Positions 49,841 to 57,250 of a DNA stretch of 64,000 bases are shown piece after piece (the stretch's first letter is position 1; each line of letters starts with the position of its first letter). This DNA is from JBEVJK01 sp963791325 (lineage in GTDB: Bacteria > Pseudomonadota > Alphaproteobacteria > Rhizobiales > Rhizobiaceae), in the NCBI GenBank assembly GCA_963791325.1, contig CAWBRU010000011.1, forward strand, positions 1 to 64,000, written 5' to 3'. Under the pieces are notes generated by a model. The model did not search any database. It had not been told where the DNA came from and saw only the letters and a list, made by a program, of their open reading frames with translations. The position numbers and the translations under genes were made by a program.

Positions 49841-49945
49841 AGCAATTCCAGGAAAAGTGGACATGGTTTTCCGTCCGGAATTGCGGAAAAACAAAGCCTT
49901 GGAATGGATCACCGGTTCAAAGAAACGGTGATCCATTCCAGAGCC
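49839..49945 (-). repeat. Palindromic intergenic repeat, copy 6 (long form)
   Basis: AGAGCAATTCCAGGAAAAGT, then GGACATGGTTTTCCGTCC, GGAATTGCGGAAAAACAAAG, CCTTGGAATGGATCACC and the reverse part GGTGATCCATTCCAGAG. GGAATGGATCACCGG... and ...CGGTGATCCATTCC form an additional long inverted repeat. This copy shows the complete element and its orientation; it overlaps the GNAT gene's stop codon by 2 bp. Confidence 0.85.
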
Positions 49946-50162
49946 TCGCCGCGGCCAACCGCCTCGATTGCACGACCGGTCCCAGGCGCACGGCCGCCAG
50001 CCCCGGCACGACAGTTTATTGCGCAGAGTCATGCCCGATTTTGACCGAATTCTAATGTTTCATGATCGTTACAGAAACAAAAGTTCGTAACATCGGGCAG
50101 AAACACAGCGGCCCTAGCGTGCCTGCCAACGGGAACGCGATTAAGAAAAAGCAGGCAAGACC

Positions 50163-50558
50163 ATGTTCGGCTCCAACTCACGTTTTGACCTCGACCGCAA
50201 TTTCGAGCGGCCGGCGCGCCATCGGCGGCTTCGGCAGCTGGCGCTGCGCCAGCGCAGCAGCGACCATCCGATAGTGATGTTCGTGATGCTGGTGTCGGCC
50301 GCCTTCGTGTCGATGGCGCTGATGATGCCGGCGTCGGGCGCCTCGTTGACGGTCATGGGGGCGCCTGCCAAGGCCGCGTCGGGCAGCGTCGCGGCAGCGC
50401 CCAAATCCGAAGTCCAGCGCGCCTGCGAGGGCCAGGCCTGGGGCGCGCAGTCCGAAGGCTGCCTGATGGCGATCGCCAAGGCGAGCGGCAAGACGGAGCG
50501 CCTGGTGCGCATGGTCGACGCCGGCGCGCCGACGCGGACCACGCCGAACGTGTTTTAG
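50163..50558 (+). CDS. Small membrane-anchored hypothetical protein
   Basis: The 131-residue protein has a basic N-terminus (ERPARHRRLRQLALRQRSSD), one membrane helix (about residues 37-58, PIVMFVMLVSAAFVSMALMM), an Ala-rich linker and a short C-terminal part with two cysteines (RACEGQAWGAQSEGCLMAIA). This basic-start/single-helix/Cys-tail form recurs in rhizobial envelope proteins of unknown function. The upstream 120 bp are more AT-rich, with AGCAGGCAAGACC before the ATG. A strong terminator follows. Confidence 0.6.
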   Translation: MFGSNSRFDLDRNFERPARHRRLRQLALRQRSSDHPIVMFVMLVSAAFVSMALMMPASGASLTVMGAPAKAASGSVAAAPKSEVQRACEGQAWGAQSEGCLMAIAKASGKTERLVRMVDAGAPTRTTPNVF

Positions 50559-50629
50559 AGCGGCAAGCCGCGCCGCGGCGCCAAGCTGCGCCAACGCTTT
50601 CGTGCGGCCAAAAAGCCGCACCGACTCGA

Positions 50630-50666
50630 CCCTCCTCGGCAAGGCCCCTTCCGAGGAGGGTTTTTT
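50630..50666 (+). terminator. Intrinsic terminator after the 50163-50558 gene
   Basis: CCCTCCTCGG (50630-50639) and CCGAGGAGGG (50651-50660) form a perfect 10-bp stem with an 11-base loop, followed by TTTTTT. Confidence 0.92.
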
Positions 50667-50704
50667 GTTGCGCGCATCTGTCTGCCGGGCGGCAGGCGAC
50701 TCTC

Positions 50705-50770
50705 GGAGCCCTTGTTTCTCCGCGGTTCCGGACGGAGAACCGGTTTCCACTTCTCCTTGAACCGCTCTAA
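50705..50770 (+). repeat. Palindromic intergenic repeat, copy 7
   Basis: TTGTTTCTCCGCGGTTCCGG, then ACGGAGAACCGGTTTCCAC and TTCTCCTTGAACCGCTCTAA. It is a diverged copy in the orientation of copy 1; it overlaps the stop end of the hybrid kinase gene (50767). Confidence 0.65.
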
Positions 50771-52851
50771 AGCCCCAGCGTCACCTGGTCGGTGATGGCC
50801 GCGAGCACCCCGCGGACATCGAGCGTGCTGAACGGCTTTTCGAGGAGCTGGGGCCGCATATGGGCGGGCAGCGCCTCGATCTCGGCGCGGGCGCCGATCA
50901 TGTCGCCCGTCACCAGGACGAAGCGGCGCGCCAGCCCGGCGCGGAGCGCGATCAGCTCGCGGTAGATGGTCATGCCGTTAAAGCCGGGCATGCGCAGATC
51001 GCTGAACACGATGTCTGGCTCGAAGCTATCGAGTTCCTCGGTGGCCGAGGTCCAGGCAAGCACCACCTTGGATTTGACACCCATCAGCTCGAGAATATCG
51101 GCCAGCGAGCCGGCGACGTCGGGCTCGTCGTCGACGATCAGCGCATTGGCCAGTCCGGGCACCGTGGTGCGGCCGACCGTCGCGCTGACGGCGGCCTGGT
51201 CGATGCTGGGCAGCTCCACCGTGAAGCGCGCGCCGCAAGGCTCGACCGGCTCGAACCAGATCCGGCCGCTGTGGCGCTCGACGATCGAGCGCGAGATCGA
51301 CAGCCCGATGCCGGTGCCGACGCCGACCGGCTTGGTGGTGAAGTAGGATTCGAAGATGCGCTCGCGGATCTCCTCGGGCACGCCCGGGCCATTGTCCTCG
51401 ACGGAGAAGCCGGCTGCGGTGTCGGTGCGGTAGGTGCGCACCTTGATGCGTCGCTCGCCCTGGTTGGCGGCCAGCGCGTGCTGGCTGTTGACCAGGAAGT
51501 TGGCGACGACCTGGGTGATGTGGTCGGCATCGGCCATGACGCGCACCGGGCCGGCGATGAAATCGGTCTCGATGCCGATGCCGGAGGTGCGCGCGCCATA
51601 GGCGGTGACTTCGAGCGCCGATCGGACCACCTGGTTGAGGTCGGTCTCGGCCTGGCTGGTCGGGTGCAGCCGAACCATGCCGAGAAAGCTCTTGACGATG
51701 CGGCCGCAGCGTTCGGCGGCGGCGCGGACTTTTTCGGCCCGCGACTTGGTCTGTGGATCGGCGGCAAACTCGTGCAGCAGCGTCGACTGTGCCACCACCA
51801 CCGCCAGCGGGTTGTTCAATTCGTGCGAGACCCCGGCGAGCAGCGAGCCCATCGCCGCCATCTTCTCGTTCTGATGCAGCCGGTCGCGCTGGCGGTTGAT
51901 CTCCTCCTCGGCCCGCCGGCGCTCGCGCAGATCGCGGATCGAGCCGAAGAAAAGCCGCCGGTCCGCGACCTTCATCTCGGTCGCGGTGAGCTCGATCGGG
52001 AACACGTCGCCGGCGGCGTTCTGGGTCACCGTCTCCATGCGCTGGCCGATCATCGGCGCGCCGCGGCCGGCCATATATTCCGCGCCATTGGCGTAGCCGG
52101 TGCGATAATATTCCGGGACCAGGGTGTCGAGCGCGTCCTTGCCGATCACCTCGGCGCGCTGCCAGCCGAACATGCGCTCGGCCGCCGGGTTGAACTCGAT
52201 GATGCTGCCGGCCTCGTCGATCACCACGATGCCGTCGAGCGATGCCTGCAGCATGGTCTTGCGGATGATCTCGCTGACATGGGCATCGGAGGCCGAACGC
52301 TCGATGGCGTCGCCGAGCGCCAGCGCGACGATCTCCATCACCGCCTTTTCCTCCTCGCTCCAGCTGCGCTCGCGCTTGCAATCATTGATCGCCAGCGTGC
52401 CCCAGACATGGCCATGGGCGAACACGGATACCGAGAGGAAGGACTTGATCATCTGCCGCTCGAAGTCGCGGCGTAGGAAGCCTTCGATCTCGCGGGTGTG
52501 GCCGGCGAAGATGTTGCCGCGGCGCACCTCTTCCGAAAGCCGCAGCAGCAGCGGGTCGTCCTCGACGACCGATTGCAGGATCACCGAGGGCGGCGTCGCC
52601 ATGCCGGCCACCGACTGATCGACCCAAAAGGCGGCGATCGACTGGGCGAAGCCCTTGCCCGGCACCTCGTGCAGCCGGAACAGGATGGCGCGATGGACGT
52701 CGAGCTCGTAGGCCAGCTCTTCGAAAATGCTGGAGATCTCGCTTTGCCAGTCGCCCGCATTGCGCAGGCGCCGGAGCGCGCGGGCACTCATCGCCGCGTG
52801 GCCGGCGTCTTGCTTGCCGGCCTCGGGCTTGGCGCCTTCGCGATCGGTCAT
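50767..52851 (-). CDS. Hybrid sensor histidine kinase (GAF-PAS-HisKA-HATPase-receiver)
   Basis: The 694-residue cytoplasmic protein contains, in order, a GAF domain (about 25-190), a PAS domain (about 200-310; GIVVIDEAGSIIEFNPAAER), a HisKA domain with His343 in LLAGVSHELNNPLAV, a HATPase domain with N box VANFLVNSQHALAA and G boxes DNGPGVPEEI and GTGIGLSIS, and a C-terminal receiver with Asp618 (DIVFSDLRMPG). No transmembrane segment is visible. It is a phosphorelay kinase whose signal is unknown. The OmpR-type regulator gene lies 46 bp upstream on the same strand and is its probable partner. Confidence 0.9.
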   Translation of the reverse strand: MTDREGAKPEAGKQDAGHAAMSARALRRLRNAGDWQSEISSIFEELAYELDVHRAILFRLHEVPGKGFAQSIAAFWVDQSVAGMATPPSVILQSVVEDDPLLLRLSEEVRRGNIFAGHTREIEGFLRRDFERQMIKSFLSVSVFAHGHVWGTLAINDCKRERSWSEEEKAVMEIVALALGDAIERSASDAHVSEIIRKTMLQASLDGIVVIDEAGSIIEFNPAAERMFGWQRAEVIGKDALDTLVPEYYRTGYANGAEYMAGRGAPMIGQRMETVTQNAAGDVFPIELTATEMKVADRRLFFGSIRDLRERRRAEEEINRQRDRLHQNEKMAAMGSLLAGVSHELNNPLAVVVAQSTLLHEFAADPQTKSRAEKVRAAAERCGRIVKSFLGMVRLHPTSQAETDLNQVVRSALEVTAYGARTSGIGIETDFIAGPVRVMADADHITQVVANFLVNSQHALAANQGERRIKVRTYRTDTAAGFSVEDNGPGVPEEIRERIFESYFTTKPVGVGTGIGLSISRSIVERHSGRIWFEPVEPCGARFTVELPSIDQAAVSATVGRTTVPGLANALIVDDEPDVAGSLADILELMGVKSKVVLAWTSATEELDSFEPDIVFSDLRMPGFNGMTIYRELIALRAGLARRFVLVTGDMIGARAEIEALPAHMRPQLLEKPFSTLDVRGVLAAITDQVTLGL

Positions 52852-52897
52852 GAAACGCGGCTCCGGTTCGGGCGAGCCGCCATGCGGGCACAGATCC

Positions 52898-53693
52898 TCA
52901 GCTGCCCTCTCCAGCGCTCGGCAGGGCGAATATATACCCTTCGCCCCGCACGGTCCTCAGGAAGCGCGGATTGGCAGGATCCTCTTCAATCTTCTTGCGC
53001 AGGCGCATGATCCGGATGTCGACGGCGCGCGACGATTTCGGGATCCTCGGCAAAGCCGACGGCCTCCGACAAGGCAGCGCGGGTGAGCAGCCGGTTCGAC
53101 CGGGTGAGGAACACCTCCAGCATGTCGAATTCGCTCTTGGCCAAGTCGATGACGTCGCCATGCGGCCCGGTGATCAGGCGGCCGTCGAGATCGGCCTGGT
53201 AGCCGCCGAACTGGAACAGCCGCCGTGGGGCGTGCTCGGCATGGCCCGGCGCCGGCGCGCCGGCTTCTTTGCGCGCCGGCTCGGGCACCCGGCGCAGGAC
53301 GCTGCGCACCCGGGCCAGCAGCTCGCGTAGCTCATAGGGCTTGACGACATAGTCGTCGGCGCCGAGCTCGAGTCCGACGATGCGGTCGATCGCCGTGCCC
53401 GCGGCCGTGGCGAAGATCAGCCCGATCGGCGTCTTGGAGCGCAGGAAGCGGGCCAGCGACAGCCCGTCCTCACCCGGCATGGCGATATCCAGGATGGCCA
53501 GATGGAACGACTGTTCGGCGACAAGCGCGCGCATCTCTGCGGCGTCGGCGACCGGCGTCACCTCGAAGCCGTTGGCGCTCAAATATTCCGCCACCGCGTC
53601 CCGGAGGTCCGGCTCGTCCTCGACAATAGCGATGCGTGCGCGCAGTGGGGTCTCGCCTCCGCTTTCAGCGGAAAGTAGATTGGGTATAAACAT
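52898..53693 (-). pseudogene. OmpR/PhoB-family response regulator, one frameshift
   Basis: The sense starts at ATG 53693 and encodes a receiver (VEDEPDLRDAVAEYL, phosphorylation site Asp69 in AILDIAMPG, VKPYELRELL) followed by a winged helix (FDMLEVFLTRSNRLLTRAAL). The frame breaks near 53033, where an extra base separates ...DPEIVAR from VDIRIMRLRKKIEEDP; the remainder ends at 52898 (TVRGEGYIFALP). The joined protein is about 263 residues. It is a DNA-binding partner for the hybrid kinase immediately downstream. The break removes only the recognition end of the winged helix; a sequence error is likely. Confidence 0.88.
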
Positions 53694-53736
53694 GTTGTCC
53701 AGTCTATCGTCTTAGCTACTTTTACGGACCCAAATC

Positions 53737-54420
53737 ATGGCTGGGAGACCCGTGGTTGCGTTGCTTTGCCTCACAAGCGAGGCGACCTCCCTGATCAGCG
53801 ATTATCTTGAGCGGCGCGGCTATGTCGTCCAGCGCGCCGCGGAGGAGTGGGAAGCCGATGCGGTGATGTCGGCGGGATCCGTCGACGTCGCGGTGGTCGG
53901 GCTGCCGATCAGCGGCGGCCCCGGCATGGAGCTGCTGCGGCGCTACGGCCAAAAGGGGCCGGCTTTCGTCATGATCGACTCCGGCAAGGAGCTGATCGGG
54001 AAGGTGCTGGCGCTCGAACTCGGCGCGGCCGACGTCGTCGATGCGCCGGTCAATCTGCGCGAGCTGGCCGCGCGCATCGCCGGCCTGCTCACCCGCACCG
54101 GGAAGTCCGTGCCCGACCTGATCGTCCTCGAGAACTCGACGGTCGACATGCGGGCCGCGCTGGTGATGCACAAATCCGGCCACGAGGAGCAGCTTTCCCC
54201 GGGACAGATCGCGCTGCTCAGACTGTTCGTGGCCAGCCCGCGCAAGGTGCTGACGCGCGACGACATCATCGCCGCGGCGCCGGCGGAAAGCTCGGAAGCC
54301 TTCGACCGCTCGATCGATTCGCGGATCGTCAGGCTGCGTCGGAAGCTCGACACCGAGAGCATCGCCACCATCCGCGGCGCCGGCTACCGGTTCGATCCCC
54401 CGGGGGAACGGCAGCCCTAG
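53737..54420 (+). CDS. OmpR-type regulator with a degenerate (pseudo-) receiver
   Basis: The 227-residue protein has the receiver plus winged-helix layout, ending TIRGAGYRFDPPG. The receiver has lost its chemistry: the phosphorylation Asp is Gly55 (VAVVGLPISGG), the N-terminal acidic pair is replaced (LLCLTSEATS), and the conserved Lys is Ala (VVDAPVNLREL). The DNA-binding domain is intact (RLFVASPRKVLTRDDIIAAA). It should therefore act without phosphorylation, perhaps by another input. It is divergent from the hybrid-kinase regulator across only 43 bp, so both may share control. Confidence 0.87.
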   Translation: MAGRPVVALLCLTSEATSLISDYLERRGYVVQRAAEEWEADAVMSAGSVDVAVVGLPISGGPGMELLRRYGQKGPAFVMIDSGKELIGKVLALELGAADVVDAPVNLRELAARIAGLLTRTGKSVPDLIVLENSTVDMRAALVMHKSGHEEQLSPGQIALLRLFVASPRKVLTRDDIIAAAPAESSEAFDRSIDSRIVRLRRKLDTESIATIRGAGYRFDPPGERQP

Positions 54421-54490
54421 GTCTCCGGCCTGCCCACAAAAAATCGGAGCAGGGGGAATCCCGAGGGAAAAGCCACCCTGCTCCGGAGAC
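54421..54490 (+). other. Nested inverted repeats directly after the pseudo-receiver gene
   Basis: GTCTCCGG (54421-54428) pairs with CCGGAGAC (54483-54490), and GGAGCAGGG (54446-54454) pairs with CCCTGCTCC (54476-54484). The two pairings share bases, so they are alternatives. There is no T-run. It could be an mRNA 3' structure, a switch or a small RNA. Confidence 0.5.
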
Positions 54491-54617
54491 ACGCCGCAGC
54501 GGAGCGATCGCCGTCGGCATGGGGCGCCGGCGGAATCGCGACCGCGGTACTCGACTACTCTTGTCATCGGGGGGTCGGCATGTCCTCCCCGCGGTTACTC
54601 AGCACGGATGTCACCAT

Positions 54618-54797
54618 CTACCCAGCAGTACGCGCGCCCTTGACGGCATTTTGAACGGTCGAGATCGGGGTGAAGCCCTTCTTTACGGATTCCGCTTCAG
54701 GCTCCTTCAACAGCACGGCCAGCACGGCGGCAAAGCCGAGCAGGGCCTGGCTGTAGAGCAGGGCAGTCATGACGGCCGCTGCCTTCTTCGATCTCAT
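54618..54797 (-). CDS. Small membrane peptide of unknown function
   Basis: The 59-residue peptide MRSKKAAAVMTALLYSQALL, then a helix GFAAVLAVLL and a polar tail, follows a strong ribosome site (CGGAGGATCGGACG before the ATG). A basic start, a single membrane helix at about 12-33, and a charged tail make it a plausible small membrane protein. A much longer frame runs through it, but only this part has an initiation signal. No family recognised. Confidence 0.55.
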   Translation of the reverse strand: MRSKKAAAVMTALLYSQALLGFAAVLAVLLKEPEAESVKKGFTPISTVQNAVKGARTAG

Positions 54798-55322
54798 CGT
54801 CCGATCCTCCGGTTCGAACCCCTGACGGTTCGGCTGCGGAAACGAAGCCCGGCGGCACGCGAGGTCAGCGGCGTGCCCAAGCTCCAGCGGCGACACCGGC
54901 CAGCTTCGCCGTGGCGATGCTGGGACGGCCGGTGTGCAGCTGCCCCAAACGTGCCGCGCCTGCGGCATGCTGCCGGTTTCGTTTCCGCTGATGCCGACAA
55001 TCCCGCCCGATTGTATCCGGAGAATGCCGCCGACGGGACGTTGTGTTACAATGTGACCGATTTCATTGATACATTGCCCGAAATCTTCAAAATTGTGACT
55101 GTTCAGGATCGGACTTGTCAGAAAATCCGGAGATAGCGGGCATTTTGTGGTGCTGGCCTGCCGCGGCGGGCGTGGGCGGACGCGTCTCGGACGCCGCGTC
55201 GGCGATTCCGCTGCGGTAACAAACACGAAACAGATTTGCGCCTGCTCCGAAATCGAAGCGAAACGACAGGCGAGCATAAAACGGCAACCGCGCAATCAAG
55301 CGCACAAAGGGCGGAGGGTGGA
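54798..55322. other. 525-bp intergenic region without recognised gene
   Basis: It lies between the small membrane peptide and the L,D-transpeptidase gene. The part near 55020-55110 is more AT-rich than the surroundings and may hold promoters. No RNA gene, repeat copy or terminator was recognised. The 55.2-55.3 kb part reads as the leader of the transpeptidase gene. Confidence 0.4.
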
Positions 55323-55772
55323 ATGCAAACCTTGTTGAAGAGAGTGATCAATTTCGCAGCGGCCGCGGCTGCTGCGTCGGCACTCCTCGTCGGCGCCGAG
55401 AGTGCCCGGGCAAGCCAGCTGCTGGCGCAAGTCGATATCTCGGCGCAGCGCATGACCGTGTCGATCGACGGCCGGCCGGCCTACCAGTGGAAGGTCTCGA
55501 CGGCACGGCGCGGCTACGTCACGCCGACCGGCTCGTTCAGGCCGACGCGCCTGGCGGCGATGTGGTATTCCAAGAAATACGACAATTCGCCGATGCCGCA
55601 TTCGGTGTTCTTCCACGGCGGCTACGCCGTGCACGCCACCCCCTATATCAAGCGCCTGGGCAGCCCGGCCTCGCATGGCTGCATCCGCTTGCACCCGGCG
55701 AACGCGTCGGACTTTTACGCGCTGGTGAAGACGTTCGGGGCTCGGAACACGAGCATCGTCATCGTCCGCTGA
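55323..55772 (+). CDS. L,D-transpeptidase (YkuD domain), short secreted form
   Basis: The 149-residue protein has a signal peptide (to about residue 31, SARAS) and a minimal YkuD domain: VDISAQRMTVSIDGRP, TPTGSFRPTRL, FFHGGYAVHAT (a conserved His) and SHGCIRLHPANASDFYAL with the catalytic Cys. It should cross-link peptidoglycan or attach outer-membrane proteins in the periplasm. GGAGGGTG precedes the ATG. It is distinct from the lipoprotein form at 17272-17871. Confidence 0.9.
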   Translation: MQTLLKRVINFAAAAAAASALLVGAESARASQLLAQVDISAQRMTVSIDGRPAYQWKVSTARRGYVTPTGSFRPTRLAAMWYSKKYDNSPMPHSVFFHGGYAVHATPYIKRLGSPASHGCIRLHPANASDFYALVKTFGARNTSIVIVR

Positions 55773-56052
55773 TTTGAACCGCGCATGGAGCCGGGTTCCC
55801 GCGCGCCGGGGCCTGGCAATTCTTCATCATCACCTCGCATCGGCCGGAGCATGATGCATCCGGCGCGGCTGGCTTTCGAGCTTCTATGCGCAACTACTAA
55901 ACTAGAAAACCGAATCATGAACGGAGGCGGAACGGGCCGCATCCTCGCTGCTCGGCCGGCCGTGCCGCGCTTGCGGCTCACGCCGGCAAATCTCCGTTTT
56001 CCATCATCCTCTTCCCCGGCCGCTTCGATTGCCTGGCGTGGCGAATTCGACG
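55773..56052. other. Intergenic region without recognised gene
   Basis: From the transpeptidase stop to the next repeat copy. A 100-residue open frame spans it but has a Ser/Pro/Arg-rich, unstructured composition and no ribosome site, so it is not called. With the repeat that follows, the gene-free gap is about 440 bp. Confidence 0.4.
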
Positions 56053-56152
56053 AGCGGATCGCCTTTCTGAGAATCGGTGATCCCCTCTAAGTCTTTGTTT
56101 TCCCGCAATTCCGGACGGAAAACCGTTTCCACTTTTCCTGGAATTGCTCTAG
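56053..56152 (+). repeat. Palindromic intergenic repeat, copy 8 (clean copy)
   Basis: GCGGATCGCC, then CTCTAAGTCTTTGTTTTCC, CGCAATTCCGGACGGAAAAC, CGTTTCCACTTTTCCTGGAA and TTGCTCT. It is the best-preserved short form and shows both arms. It lies 60 bp upstream of the BMP lipoprotein-like gene and could affect its mRNA. Confidence 0.85.
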
Positions 56153-56215
56153 CGTCGGGAGCTCGCGCAAGAAGACGGGAAAGATCCCGCCGGCGACCAC
56201 CAGAGGATGATAAAA

Positions 56216-57250
56216 ATGAAGATCGAAGAAGAGCTCAGCCACGCTTTCCTGTCCCGCCGCAGGCTTCTCAAGGGCGCTGCGGCCGGGGCGGCGCTGATCG
56301 GCGCCGGCGGCTTGCCGCTGCGCGCGCTCGCGACCGACCCGATCAAGGTCGCCGCCGTCTACACAGTGCCCACCGAGCAGCAATGGGTGAGCCGCATCCA
56401 TAAGGCGGCGAACGCCGCCAAGGCACGCGGCGACATCGACTATGTGTTTTCCGAAAACACCTCGAACAACGACTATGAACGGGTGATGCGCGAATATTGC
56501 GAGGCCGGCAACAAGCTGATTCTGGGCGAGGTGTTCGGCGTGGAGGAAGCGGCCCGCAGCGTCGCCAAGGACTATCCCGACACGGCCTTCCTGATGGGCT
56601 CGAGCTTCAAGCCGGATGCGGCGGTGCCCAACTTCTCGGTGTTCGACAACTACATCCAGGATGCATCGTATCTGACCGGCATCATCGCCGGGGCGATGAC
56701 CAAGTCGAAGAACATCGGCATGGTCGGGGGCTATCCGATCCCGGAAGTGAACCGGCTGATGAATGCGTTCATGGCCGGCGTCAAGGAATCGGCTCCGGAC
56801 GCCAAGTTTCAGATCGCCTTCATCGGCTCCTGGTTCGATCCGCCCAAGGCCAAAGAGACCGCCTTCGCCCAGATCGACGGCGGCGCCGACCTTCTTTACG
56901 CCGAGCGCTTCGGGGTCTCGGACGCGGCCAAGGAGCGCAGCAAGCTTGCCGTCGGCAACGTCATCGACACCCAGGCCGACTATCCCGAGACGGTGGTGGC
57001 GTCGGCGCTGTGGGATTTCCAACCGACGCTCGACAAGGCGATTGCAGCGGTCAAGGCCGGCCAGTTCAAGGCTGAAGACTACGGCGTCTATTCGTTCATG
57101 AAGGCCGGCGGCTGTTCGCTGGCGCCGCTCGGCACGTTCGAGAGCAAGGTGCCTGATGCGATCAAGGCCAAAGTGACCGAGAAGGAGAAGGCGATCAAGG
57201 ACGGCTCGTTCACCGTCGAGATCAACGACGCCGAGCCGAAAGCGGGCTGA
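56216..57250 (+). CDS. BMP family ABC transporter substrate-binding protein (nucleoside-type)
   Basis: The 344-residue protein has a Tat signal peptide (FLSRRRLLKGAAAGAALIGA) and a periplasmic BMP/PnrA fold: VAAVYTVPTEQQWVSRIHKA, FLMGSSFKPDAAVPNFSVFD, GMVGGYPIPEVNRLMNAF, ALWDFQPTLDKAIAAVKAG. BMP proteins bind nucleosides or related compounds. ATG 56216 has the ribosome site AGAGGA 8 bases upstream; an ATG at 56207 overlaps that site. The ATPase gene starts inside its stop codon. Confidence 0.92.
   Translation: MKIEEELSHAFLSRRRLLKGAAAGAALIGAGGLPLRALATDPIKVAAVYTVPTEQQWVSRIHKAANAAKARGDIDYVFSENTSNNDYERVMREYCEAGNKLILGEVFGVEEAARSVAKDYPDTAFLMGSSFKPDAAVPNFSVFDNYIQDASYLTGIIAGAMTKSKNIGMVGGYPIPEVNRLMNAFMAGVKESAPDAKFQIAFIGSWFDPPKAKETAFAQIDGGADLLYAERFGVSDAAKERSKLAVGNVIDTQADYPETVVASALWDFQPTLDKAIAAVKAGQFKAEDYGVYSFMKAGGCSLAPLGTFESKVPDAIKAKVTEKEKAIKDGSFTVEINDAEPKAG

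Noticed and set aside
53847..55136. 429-residue frame across the pseudo-receiver gene and downstream region
   Set aside because: It is a shifted reading of the regulator gene continuing through non-coding DNA; no start signal or motif.
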